Part shown: piece after piece, positions 10,906 through 17,305 of the stretch
Layout: each line of letters begins with the position of its first letter
Numbering within the stretch: the stretch's first letter is position 1
DNA from: Spirochaetaceae bacterium
GTDB taxonomy: Bacteria > Spirochaetota > Spirochaetia > SZUA-6 > Bin103
Assembly: GCA_028820215.1 (NCBI GenBank)
Contig: JAPPKD010000091.1
Location: forward strand, 1 to 23,438
DNA length: 23,438 nucleotides
Direction: 5' to 3'
Notes under the pieces: model-generated
Databases searched by the model: none
Told to the model about the DNA's origin: nothing
The model's input: the letters and a program-made list of their open reading frames with translations, nothing else
Made by a program: the position numbers and the translations under genes

Positions 10906-10922
10906 CGCTCAGGATCTGAGCG
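10906..10922. repeat. Perfect 7-bp stem dyad upstream of yceI-like gene
   Basis: CGCTCAG-GAT-CTGAGCG is a perfect inverted repeat with a 3-nt centre. It ends 26 bp before the ATG at 10949 and 12 bp before its AAAGGA ribosome site. It may be an operator or a 5'-UTR hairpin that affects translation. Confidence 0.5.
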
Positions 10923-10948
10923 TACATCACACCCAAAGGAACTTACCC

Positions 10949-11530
10949 ATGATTCGCAAGCTCCTCTTCGCCACGGTGGCGTTCTTCGTGCTCGCGCACG
11001 TTGCGCTCGCCGCCGAGTTCAAGGTCGACAAGGCCCACACCAACGTCGGCTTTCGGGTCGCCCACCTCGTAGTCGCCAAGACCACCGGCTCGTTCAACGA
11101 CTTCGACGCCTCCTTCACCTACGACGCCGAAAACATGGGCGATTTCTCGCTGATGGCCACGATCCAGGTAGCCAGCATCGACACCAACAACGACCGGCGC
11201 GACAACCACCTGCGCAGCGCCGACTTCTTCGACGTCGAGAACCATCCGACGATCACCTTCGCCAGCACCAGCCTCATGATGGGTGAGGATGGCGTCGTCG
11301 TGGTCGGCGATCTCACGATCCGCGGCGTGACCCAGCAGATCGAGCTGCCGATCACGATCGTCGGCCCGGTCCAGGGTCCGGGCGGAGCCACCGTGGTCGG
11401 CATCGAAGGCCGCACCACCATCGACCGACACGACTTCGGTGTTGCGTGGGACAACCGCCTGGACAACGGCGGCGTGATCGTCGGCGCGGAAGTCCGCATC
11501 GAGATCGACGCCGAGTTCGTCCAGCAATAG
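10949..11530 (+). CDS. YceI family periplasmic lipocalin-like protein
   Basis: 193 residues. The ATG at 10949 is chosen over an in-frame ATG at 10889 because AAAGGA lies 8 nt upstream and it places a classical signal peptide at the N-terminus (MIRKLLFATVAFFVLAHVALA, probable cleavage after ALA at about residue 21). The mature part begins FKVDKAHTNVGFRVAHLV and contains RRDNHLRSADFFDVENHPTITF and a terminal VGAEVRIEIDAEF, all typical of YceI. Family members form a small beta-barrel that binds polyisoprenoid-like lipids in the periplasm; a physiological role is rarely defined. It is probably a single-gene transcript, followed by a large hairpin at 11562-11606. Confidence 0.93.
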   Translation: MIRKLLFATVAFFVLAHVALAAEFKVDKAHTNVGFRVAHLVVAKTTGSFNDFDASFTYDAENMGDFSLMATIQVASIDTNNDRRDNHLRSADFFDVENHPTITFASTSLMMGEDGVVVVGDLTIRGVTQQIELPITIVGPVQGPGGATVVGIEGRTTIDRHDFGVAWDNRLDNGGVIVGAEVRIEIDAEFVQQ

Positions 11531-11561
11531 GCCGCTCCGGCAGACTTCTCCGCGGACTCGA

Positions 11562-11606
11562 GGGCTCCGGGTCCGGCCCCGATCGTCGGGCGCCCACCCG
11601 GAGCCC
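11562..11606 (+). terminator. Large hairpin after yceI-like gene, candidate terminator without U-tract
   Basis: GGGCTCCGGGT (11562-11572) pairs perfectly with ACCCGGAGCCC (11596-11606) across a 23-nt loop. The loop itself holds a 5-bp stem, CCCGA-TCG-TCGGG. The structure begins 31 bp after the yceI-like stop. No run of T follows, so this is either a terminator of the U-less kind, a 3'-end stabilising structure, or a cruciform. Confidence 0.5.
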
Positions 11607-11640
11607 ACTGCATTCCGCCCACCTTGCGGAGGACGGAGAC

Positions 11641-11838
11641 GTGAGCTTCGCCCCGCGCTTCTCCCATCACCAACTCGACCATGGTCGGATCACGATCGGC
11701 GAGCTGGAAGAGCTATGCCCGGATACGCCTCGCCGGACGCTGCAGCGCGACCTCAAGGCCCTGGTCGACAAGGGGCTGTTGATGCGGTCCGGGAGCACGA
11801 ACCGCCAGGAGTACCGTCCGCGCGATGGACGTGCGTGA
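11641..11838 (+). CDS. Small winged helix-turn-helix protein, possibly a stand-alone remnant of a longer regulator
   Basis: 65 residues from a GTG at 11641, supported by GGAGG (11628-11632) 8 nt upstream. Residues about 10-58 form a winged HTH: ITIGELEELC, then PRRTLQRDLKALVDKGLL, then a wing with GSTNRQEYRP. This resembles the DNA-binding C-terminal domain often attached to Fic-type proteins and DeoR-like regulators. Nothing coding that fits such an upstream domain is seen between the yceI-like stop and this start, so it is either a genuine mini-regulator or the tail of a lost gene with a fortuitous ribosome site. The 11-bp tandem repeats and a nucleotidyltransferase gene follow directly. 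Confidence 0.55.
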   Translation: MSFAPRFSHHQLDHGRITIGELEELCPDTPRRTLQRDLKALVDKGLLMRSGSTNRQEYRPRDGRA

Positions 11839-11839
11839 T

Positions 11840-11884
11840 CTTGCGCCACTCTTGCGCCACAGCTTACGCCACTCTTGCGCCATC
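11840..11884. repeat. Four tandem copies of an 11-12 bp unit
   Basis: Units begin at 11840, 11851, 11863 and 11874 and read CTTGCGCCACT, CTTGCGCCACAG, CTTACGCCACT and CTTGCGCCATC. The array fills nearly all the space between the winged-HTH stop (11838) and the nucleotidyltransferase ATG (11890). It could be a set of binding sites for the small HTH protein, or a replication-slippage repeat. It is too short and has no spacers, so it is not CRISPR. Confidence 0.75.
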
Positions 11885-11889
11885 CCCTG

Positions 11890-12735
11890 ATGAGGCCTGA
11901 CAAGTCAGAGGTCACGGCCCGGGCCATACTCGACCGCTACATCGAAGGAGTGCGCGCAGACTTCGCGAGCTCGGTCGAGGCCGTCGTGCTGATCGGCAGC
12001 CTGGCTACCGGCGGCTACGTCCCCGGCCCCGGCGACATCGACCAGATCACGATACTCCAGCAGGACGCCGCCGGCAGTGCTGCCAATCGCCTGCAGGCGT
12101 GCATCGACGCGGCAACCGCAGCGTACGGCGGCGCGGTGCACATGGCGCCGATCGTGCATAGACGATCCGGCCTCGAGCGGCCGTGGGCGCTAACGTGGGA
12201 TCTGCGAGCGGAGACTCGGCACCTGGTGACGGTTCCCGAGGAGTTGCTGCGCATCCACGATCATGGACAGATCCTCTACGGCGATCCCTCCTGCGTGGCC
12301 GCACTGCCGGCGCCGACGCGGGAGGAGATCCTTGCCTGTCATCGACGGCTCCGCCGTTGGAGTCGTGAGATCAATCGGCTGCATCCACGGCAGGATTTGG
12401 CGAATCGAGGGGAGATTCCCCCTCGGCTGGCCGTCCAGGTGATCCTGTCGAGGGCCATCTGGCACCACTTCTATGCCACCGGCTCGGCATGCTTCGTCAA
12501 GAACGCGATCGCCGGACGCCTCGCCGCCGAGGTACCGGGTTACCTGTTCCAGGAGGGCGTGGATCTGGCGTCCCGTGTCCGCGTCTCTGGGTCGTTCGAG
12601 GTGTCACCCGAGGTGGCAAGAACACTCACCACGTGGGGCAAGCGGTACCTGCAGTGGGGCGCCGACCACGAACCCGATGATGTTCCCGGAGCTTCGGTCG
12701 CCGCTTCGAAGCCCGAAGACGAGGCGCCCGGCTGA
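11890..12735 (+). CDS. Pol-beta superfamily nucleotidyltransferase domain protein
   Basis: 281 residues from the ATG at 11890; an in-frame TTG at 11875 lies inside the tandem repeat and is less likely. The N-terminal minimal nucleotidyltransferase fold shows VVLIGSLATGGYVPGPGDIDQI (32-53): the GS motif (G36, S37) and the paired acidic residues D49 and D51. The remainder is a helical C-terminal region (about 140-265) of the kind seen in aminoglycoside-adenylyltransferase-like and kanamycin-nucleotidyltransferase-like proteins. The target is unknown: antibiotic, tRNA or protein modification are all possible. The start has no clear ribosome site. The stop lies 1 bp from the stop of a convergent PhyH gene. 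Confidence 0.8.
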   Translation: MRPDKSEVTARAILDRYIEGVRADFASSVEAVVLIGSLATGGYVPGPGDIDQITILQQDAAGSAANRLQACIDAATAAYGGAVHMAPIVHRRSGLERPWALTWDLRAETRHLVTVPEELLRIHDHGQILYGDPSCVAALPAPTREEILACHRRLRRWSREINRLHPRQDLANRGEIPPRLAVQVILSRAIWHHFYATGSACFVKNAIAGRLAAEVPGYLFQEGVDLASRVRVSGSFEVSPEVARTLTTWGKRYLQWGADHEPDDVPGASVAASKPEDEAPG

Positions 12736-12736
12736 G

Positions 12737-13489
12737 TTAGGCGCGGCCCTCGGCGACCCACTTCTTGATCAGCTCGTCCACATACGCCTCGGACTGCTCG
12801 GTGACGCGGGCGCGGCCCGCGTAATAGACCAGTCCCAGGGCGCGGCGCGACCGATCGCTCGGGTTGGGGTCGGCGCGGTGGACGATCATGCAGTGGTGGA
12901 TGATCAGGTCTCCGGGCGAGGCGATGATGGCGTGCTCGGCGGCCAGATCGGCGTCGCCGTAGTCGGTGACGCCGCGCGAGAAGCCCATCACGTTGGACAT
13001 GGCATGCGGGCGGTAGCCGCGGAGGTGGGAGCCCGGCAGGTAGCGGATGCAGCCGTTCTCCTCGTCCACCTCGTCCAGCGCGATCCAGAAGGTCAGAGCC
13101 TCGCTCGGCTCCAGCTTGAAGTAGAAGCCGTCCTGATGGGGCGGCGTCACCTTGCCCACGCGCGGCGGCTTGGCGAACCACTGCAACTCCTTCGGGACCG
13201 CGGCGTCGTCGAGGAGGTCGGCGGCCAGCCCGACCATCCGCTCGCTCTGGTAGAGGTCCTGCAGGTCCTGGTCGTACCGGCCGAAGTACTGCAGGCGCAT
13301 GATGCTCTCCCGGTCGCCGGGAACCTCGTAGAACGCCGTCTGCTCGTCCAGCTCGGGCAGCCGGTCGATGAGCGCGTCGATGTGGGCGTTGATGTCCGCC
13401 ACCTCCGCCCGGCTCATGAAGCCGCGCGCCACCGCGTAGCCGTCGCGGCGATAGTCGGCCTTGAGCGCGGCCTGCTCCGCCGCGGTCAT
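12737..13489 (-). CDS. PhyH-family Fe(II)/2OG dioxygenase
   Basis: 250-residue phytanoyl-CoA dioxygenase-family enzyme with a complete metal site: VTPPHQDGFYF gives H118 and D120, and MIVHRADPNPSDRSRRALGLVYY gives H204 plus a 2OG-anchoring Arg at about 213-216. Core strand LTFWIALDEVDEENGCIRYLPGSHL (132-156) is typical. Such enzymes hydroxylate small organic acids, CoA esters or phosphonates; the substrate cannot be deduced. It is translationally coupled (ATGA overlap) to a second PhyH gene upstream in the same operon, suggesting two consecutive oxidations or a heteromeric enzyme. Confidence 0.92.
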   Translation of the reverse strand: MTAAEQAALKADYRRDGYAVARGFMSRAEVADINAHIDALIDRLPELDEQTAFYEVPGDRESIMRLQYFGRYDQDLQDLYQSERMVGLAADLLDDAAVPKELQWFAKPPRVGKVTPPHQDGFYFKLEPSEALTFWIALDEVDEENGCIRYLPGSHLRGYRPHAMSNVMGFSRGVTDYGDADLAAEHAIIASPGDLIIHHCMIVHRADPNPSDRSRRALGLVYYAGRARVTEQSEAYVDELIKKWVAEGRA

Positions 13490-14292
13490 GCGGCTACCCA
13501 GTGCTGGAACAGCGGCTGCACTCTGGGGGGCAGCCCCTCGAAGACGTCACGCGGCACCGGCGGCACTTCGTTCTCGGTCAGGTCGGGATTGGCGTCCAGA
13601 ATCCGCTGGCGGTCGGGAGATCCGGGCCGCAGCACCTCCAGGTTCAGCCACCACGGGGCGTAGCGCACCGCGAGCCCGACGCGTGGCGCGGTGGATCGAT
13701 TGGCGCCCGCGGCGTGCCACAGCCTGCTGTCGCACACCACGACGGAGCCGGGCCGGCCGGTCACGCACACTTCAGTCGGGTACGGCTCGAAGGGCGGCAC
13801 CTCGACGCCGCCGCTCGGGTTGTCGCTGGAGCGATGGCTGCCTGAGACGATGAGCGTGCCGCCGTTCTCCTCCGTGAAGTCGGTGAGCATCCACAAGGTG
13901 GTCAAGTGGCACACCGCGTCCGGATAGGGCGCGGGGATGTGGCCGGCATTCTTCTGATTGAACGGCCAGTCCGCGTGCCACTGGGAGCGCTCGTTCCCGG
14001 GGTAGTTGACGATGCTGGAGTTGAACGAGATACGCAGGTCGGTTCCGAGCAGCGACTCGGCCAGCCCGAGCAGGCGCGGCTCGGCCAGGTAGGGCGCGAA
14101 GGACTGGTCGTAGACGATCATCCCGGACACCGCGCCGATGTTCGCCGGAGCGTTCTTGCGCGTGTGCTTGTAGGTGTCGACCGTGCGCAGCACGCTGTCG
14201 TGGACGTCGTCGATGTCCGAGGGCGGGATCACGTCCTCGATCACGCACCAGCCGTCCACGTACATGCGCTGCCGCATCTGTTCGAGTGTCAT
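13486..14292 (-). CDS. PhyH-family Fe(II)/2OG dioxygenase
   Basis: 268 residues from the ATG at 14292; a longer open frame to 14463 is rejected because PhyH homology begins at MTLEQMRQRMYVDGWCVIED. The metal site is complete: SQWHADWPFN gives H106 and D108, and SRLWHAAGANRSTAPRVGLAVRYAPWW gives H193 and Arg199/204. The core strand LTTLWMLTDFTEENGGTLIVSGSHRS is characteristic. First gene of a two-gene minus-strand operon with the PhyH gene ending at 12737; the overlap is ATGA at 13486-13489. The two proteins share the fold but are clearly different sequences, so they are unlikely to be a recent duplication. Substrate unknown. Confidence 0.92.
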   Translation of the reverse strand: MTLEQMRQRMYVDGWCVIEDVIPPSDIDDVHDSVLRTVDTYKHTRKNAPANIGAVSGMIVYDQSFAPYLAEPRLLGLAESLLGTDLRISFNSSIVNYPGNERSQWHADWPFNQKNAGHIPAPYPDAVCHLTTLWMLTDFTEENGGTLIVSGSHRSSDNPSGGVEVPPFEPYPTEVCVTGRPGSVVVCDSRLWHAAGANRSTAPRVGLAVRYAPWWLNLEVLRPGSPDRQRILDANPDLTENEVPPVPRDVFEGLPPRVQPLFQHWVAA

Positions 14293-14360
14293 GGGAAGCG
14301 AACGGTAGCAACGATCGGCGATCCTACCAACCCACCGGCGCCCGGATAGCGGACCGATTG

Positions 14361-14389
14361 TTGTGCAAACTGTTCCACCGGCGTAACAT
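14361..14389 (+). promoter_or_regulatory. Weak candidate promoter, near-leaderless start
   Basis: TTGTGC (14361-14366) and TAACAT (14384-14389) are 17 bp apart. Transcription would begin around 14396-14400, at or just before the ATG at 14400, and no Shine-Dalgarno is seen. If correct, the following ORF is translated leaderless or from the internal ATG at 14424. Confidence 0.3.
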
Positions 14390-14399
14390 GTAGCCCGCC

Positions 14400-14645
14400 A
14401 TGCATGGCGATCCGAAGACTGACATGCGCGCATTCGTCGAACGGTGGCGAGTCGCCGGCGCACGGCTTGCGGAACTGCGGCGGGAGGAGTTGCGCAACGT
14501 CGAGATCGCCAGTGTCATCGAGTCTCTGAACGGTGCGTTCCAGGCTACGCTCGCCGGCCCGGTCCGAACCACGTCAGGTCTGATCGAACAACAGGCGATC
14601 TTCTCCAGGATACGGCATGCGCGATCTGTTTCTCCTGGCGGGTGA
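14400..14645 (+). CDS. Small hypothetical protein, upstream partner of a (decayed) nucleotidyltransferase gene
   Basis: 81 residues with a charged, helical N-terminal two-thirds (MRAFVERWRVAGARLAELRREELRNVEIASVIESL) and a short C-terminal segment. I do not recognise a named family. Small proteins of this composition are commonly found directly 5' of AbiEii/DUF6036-like nucleotidyltransferases, in arrangements resembling toxin-antitoxin pairs. The ORF overlaps the start of the following nucleotidyltransferase reading frame (ATG 14617) by 29 bp, which supports a two-gene module. Start alternatives are the ATGs at 14400 and 14424. Because the partner is broken, this gene may be on the way to loss. 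Confidence 0.55.
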   Translation: MHGDPKTDMRAFVERWRVAGARLAELRREELRNVEIASVIESLNGAFQATLAGPVRTTSGLIEQQAIFSRIRHARSVSPGG

Positions 14646-15001
14646 GGTACAGGCGTTCTGCCGCGAACGCGGCTGGAAGTTCTGCTTCATCGGCGGCTTG
14701 GCGCTGCAGCGCTGGGGTCTCCCTCGGGGGCCTGCCATTCGAGGAACGGGTCGTCGAACGCGCTTCCTCGCACCGCTTCCTGGCTGACGTCCGTCTGCAT
14801 ACCTGCTCGGCGGAGGATCTCGTCGTTCTCAAGGCGTTTGCGGATCGCTCGCGCGACTGGGCAGACATCGAGGGCATCCTGATCCGCACGGGTTCGCGGC
14901 TCGATTGGCGCACGGTCGACGCCGAGCTTCAGCCGCTCTGTGAGGCGAAGGATGCGCCGCACATCCTCCCTCGGCTCGCCGCTCTGCGCACCGGTCCCTG
15001 A
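14617..15001 (+). pseudogene. Nucleotidyltransferase (AbiEii/DUF6036-like) with internal deletion and frameshift
   Basis: The ATG at 14617 opens a frame encoding MRDLFLLAGEVQAFCRERGW, then FCFIGGLALQRWG, the start of a nucleotidyltransferase fold with the GG motif. The expected continuation with the catalytic Asp-Val-Asp motif is absent. From about 14717 homology resumes in another frame with VSLGGLPFEERVVERAS, followed by CSAEDLVVLKAFADRSRDWADIEGIL and the terminal helices, ending at the TGA at 14999-15001. The joint therefore lies near 14716-14722. The two pieces total about 120 codons against roughly 180 or more expected, so perhaps 60 codons including the active site were lost. Read from the ATG, translation would stop soon after the joint. 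Confidence 0.7.
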
Positions 15002-15022
15002 GGCGCCATTGGCACGTCCGCG

Positions 15023-15970
15023 TCAGCCGCTGACGGTCACGTGCACGCCGGTCTCGTCCGCGATGACCGGGTAGGGATCCGAAATGCGGGCGCCGCCCTC
15101 GGAGTGCTCGGTTCCCAGCAGAAACCACTCACCCCGGAAGTCCACGAGCTGGCTTGCGTACACCGTGACCGGCGACCGAGCGAAGATCTCTCCGGTGCCG
15201 TGGATCCGGAACGGACCGAGGGGTGAAGGGCCGACCATGCTGTAGTCGCCGCGCCGGAAGCGGTGGCCGGGGAACCGGCGCGTGAACGACGGCGACAGCA
15301 TGTCGGGCACGCGCGAGTCGCCGGCGATCGTGCAGAAGACGAGGTAGCAGCGGCCGCCGATGCGGTAGACCTGCGGCACCTCCATCTCTTCCGTCATGCG
15401 GTCGTGCACGAGCGGAGGCAGGAGCGTCCAGCGGCGCATGTCCCTGCTCTCGGCCACGCCGACGGTGCCGCGCGACGTCGGGTCGCCGTGGGTGCGCCGC
15501 GCGCACACGAGCTGCAGCACGCGCTCGCCGTCGGCCAGGAGAAACGGATCCCGCCAGTGCACCATGACCCGCTTGCCTGTCGACATGAGTTCGTAATGCG
15601 GCGGCGCAGCGCCCGTTACCGGATTCTCCTCGATTTTCTCCCAGTGGTGAAGATCCCGTGAGAACGCCATGCCCACGCGCTGCACCATGTGCTCGTCTCC
15701 CGAGTGATGCCCGGTGTAGGCCATCCAGTAGATGCCGTCGCGCTCGATCACGCTCCCCGTCGCCAGGCCCTTGTCGTCCCACGCACCCGGCGCTCCCCGC
15801 CGCAACGCAGTTCCGGCGTCGTCCCAAGTGCGCAGATCGCGGCTGACCAGGTGGCCGATGTCCCACCCGTGCTTGCTGCCCTCGGGCTTCGTCAGGCAGA
15901 ACAGATGCGCCTCCTCCCCGCGGACGAAGTACCAAGTGTCTCCGAAGGTGTGGCCCTCGCGCGCGTACAT
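15023..15970 (-). CDS. GH32/GH43-like five-bladed beta-propeller glycoside hydrolase
   Basis: 315 residues. Repeated propeller-blade motifs (SRDLRTWDDAG, SRDLHHWEKIE, SRDMRRWTLLP) mark a five-bladed beta-propeller glycosidase. Candidate catalytic residues in the GH32 order are D11 in FGDTWYF, D141 in HWRDPFLL (the RDP motif) and E195 or E197 in TEEMEVPQVY, which replaces the usual EC motif. The beta-sandwich C-terminal domain of classical GH32 enzymes is absent and no signal peptide is seen, so it is probably cytosolic. The substrate may be a fructoside or another sugar. AGGGA precedes the ATG by 8 nt, and the gene lies 10 bp downstream of a Gfo/Idh/MocA oxidoreductase in the same operon, which suggests uptake and processing of an unusual sugar. 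Confidence 0.8.
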   Translation of the reverse strand: MYAREGHTFGDTWYFVRGEEAHLFCLTKPEGSKHGWDIGHLVSRDLRTWDDAGTALRRGAPGAWDDKGLATGSVIERDGIYWMAYTGHHSGDEHMVQRVGMAFSRDLHHWEKIEENPVTGAAPPHYELMSTGKRVMVHWRDPFLLADGERVLQLVCARRTHGDPTSRGTVGVAESRDMRRWTLLPPLVHDRMTEEMEVPQVYRIGGRCYLVFCTIAGDSRVPDMLSPSFTRRFPGHRFRRGDYSMVGPSPLGPFRIHGTGEIFARSPVTVYASQLVDFRGEWFLLGTEHSEGGARISDPYPVIADETGVHVTVSG

Positions 15971-15980
15971 GGGTGCTTCC

Positions 15981-17072
15981 CTATTGCCCGGCGGCCTGGC
16001 GCTCGCGGTCGCGGGCGGCCTGCAGGAACTCCTGGACCTTGATCGGCTGCCCGGTGCGGCTGCTCTCGATGGCGGCGAAGATCAGCGCCACCGACTGCAG
16101 GTTGGCCTCCACGTTGGTCGCCATCGGCGGACCGCCGTCCAGCCAGTCCAGGAACTGCTCCAGCAGCCAGGCGTCCTTCCAGTAGCGCTGCTCCAGCAGC
16201 GGCACCGCCTGCCCCTGCCCCTCGCGGCTCTGGTGCTTCGGCGAATAGGGGAACCGCTCGATGCGGCGGTGATCCATGATCAGCGTCTCGTGCTCGCACT
16301 CGGCGCGGACGTACTCCCGCGTCCAGCCGTTGAAGCCGCAGGCGTTGGTCTTGGCGCCCTCGTAGATGGCGCGCGTGCCGTTCTCGAAGGTCATCATCAC
16401 GTGGCCCTGCGAACCGCTGCCGTACTCGCCCCACGGCGGATTCCAGGTCTGCGCGTAGAGCGTCTCGCACTTCGAGCCGGCCAGGTCGGAGAGGATGTCC
16501 AAATGATGCACCGACCCTTCGATCATCAGCGTCTCCTGCATGGTGTGGCGGAAACGGGCGCCCCAGTCACCGAAGTTGCGCAGGCCGCAGGTGAAGCGGC
16601 ACACCAGGTAGTCGATCGCGCCGGGCCGGCCGGAGCGCAGCTCGTGGCGCAGCGTGGTCTTGTCCTGGTCGAAGCGGTGGCTCATGGTCACGCCCATCTT
16701 CCTGCCGGCACGCCGCACCTTGTCGGCGATGCGTACCGACGCTTCCAGGGTGTCGGCGATCGGCTTCTCGGAGATGACGTGCATGTCATGCGCCAGCGCG
16801 GCGTCCACCACCGACTCGTGGAACGCCGGCGGCACCACCACCGTGCAGATGTCGGCGGGGTTCTCCGCGCAGGCACGCTCCAGGTCGGTGTAGCACCGCT
16901 CGGGCGGCAGGCCGAGATGGTTCTGCGCGTTCTCGTGCACATCGGGATTGACGTCCACCGCCGCCACCACCTCCAGGCGGCCGGCGGCCACGTGCGCAGG
17001 CAGGAACTGAGAGCACCAGGGGACACCGCGCCCGCCGGTGCCCACCTGAATCAGACGATAAGTATCAGGCAT
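15981..17072 (-). CDS. Gfo/Idh/MocA family NAD(P)-dependent oxidoreductase
   Basis: 363 residues. The N-terminal Rossmann domain begins YRLIQVGTGGRGVPW, with the dinucleotide-binding GTGGRG at 11-16 and AAVDVNP at 37-43. The SEKPIA motif at 101-106 carries the conserved Lys-Pro. The C-terminal alpha/beta domain holds EGSVHHLDIL (185-194), where the histidine and aspartate match the catalytic positions of the family. Members oxidise or epimerise sugars, inositols and sugar acids. It is the first gene of an operon with the propeller glycosidase and has a strong candidate promoter whose predicted start leaves only about 11 nt of leader without a Shine-Dalgarno. Confidence 0.93.
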   Translation of the reverse strand: MPDTYRLIQVGTGGRGVPWCSQFLPAHVAAGRLEVVAAVDVNPDVHENAQNHLGLPPERCYTDLERACAENPADICTVVVPPAFHESVVDAALAHDMHVISEKPIADTLEASVRIADKVRRAGRKMGVTMSHRFDQDKTTLRHELRSGRPGAIDYLVCRFTCGLRNFGDWGARFRHTMQETLMIEGSVHHLDILSDLAGSKCETLYAQTWNPPWGEYGSGSQGHVMMTFENGTRAIYEGAKTNACGFNGWTREYVRAECEHETLIMDHRRIERFPYSPKHQSREGQGQAVPLLEQRYWKDAWLLEQFLDWLDGGPPMATNVEANLQSVALIFAAIESSRTGQPIKVQEFLQAARDRERQAAGQ

Positions 17073-17083
17073 GTCGGGTCACG

Positions 17084-17112
17084 ACGCTAGGGGCCACCGA
17101 TACCCCTGTCAA
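17084..17112 (-). promoter_or_regulatory. Strong candidate sigma70-type promoter of the Gfo/Idh/MocA-glycosidase operon
   Basis: On the minus strand a perfect TTGACA (17107-17112) is followed after exactly 17 bp by TAGCGT (17084-17089, three of six). The spacer starts with GGGG and ends with CCCC, a short dyad that could be an operator. The predicted start is about 11 nt before the ATG at 17072. Confidence 0.55.
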
Positions 17113-17163
17113 TTCGGCGGGCATGCCGGGGTGAGCGGCTCAGACGGAGTGCGCTCGCATCAC

Positions 17164-17187
17164 CCCTGATGTACAGTCGGATCAGGG
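17164..17187. repeat. 7-bp inverted repeat upstream of small membrane protein
   Basis: CCCTGAT (17164-17170) and ATCAGGG (17181-17187) are perfect inverted arms around a 10-bp centre, six bases before the ATG at 17193. Possible operator or 5'-UTR hairpin. Confidence 0.4.
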
Positions 17188-17305
17188 CAGAGATGGGAAG
17201 GAAGACGAAGAGCCAACCGGCTAGCCCGTCGGAGCGAAACTGAACTTCCCGGAACTCTCACCTGAAGGCCGATCGGAAGTCGGTCTCGTTGCCTTCTCCC
17301 TCGGG

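Noticed and set aside
10889..10948. Longer start for the yceI-like protein at 10889
   Set aside because: It would bury the signal peptide 20 residues inside, and the ATG at 10949 has a good AAAGGA ribosome site.
11446..11640. Upstream extension of the small winged-helix protein
   Set aside because: The added residues are Arg/Gly-rich, overlap the yceI-like 3' end and the hairpin, and a GGAGG site points to the GTG at 11641.
11840..11884. Possible CRISPR array
   Set aside because: Units of 11-12 bp are directly abutted with no spacers and there are no cas genes; it is a simple tandem repeat.
12473..13663. Plus-strand 396-codon frame across the nucleotidyltransferase 3' end and the PhyH gene
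   Set aside because: Composition is typical of antisense GC-rich frames and it overlaps two genes with clear motifs.
14293..14463. N-terminal extension of the PhyH protein to 14463
   Set aside because: The extra 57 residues are not PhyH-like and overlap the divergent small ORF; the ATG at 14292 gives the normal family start.
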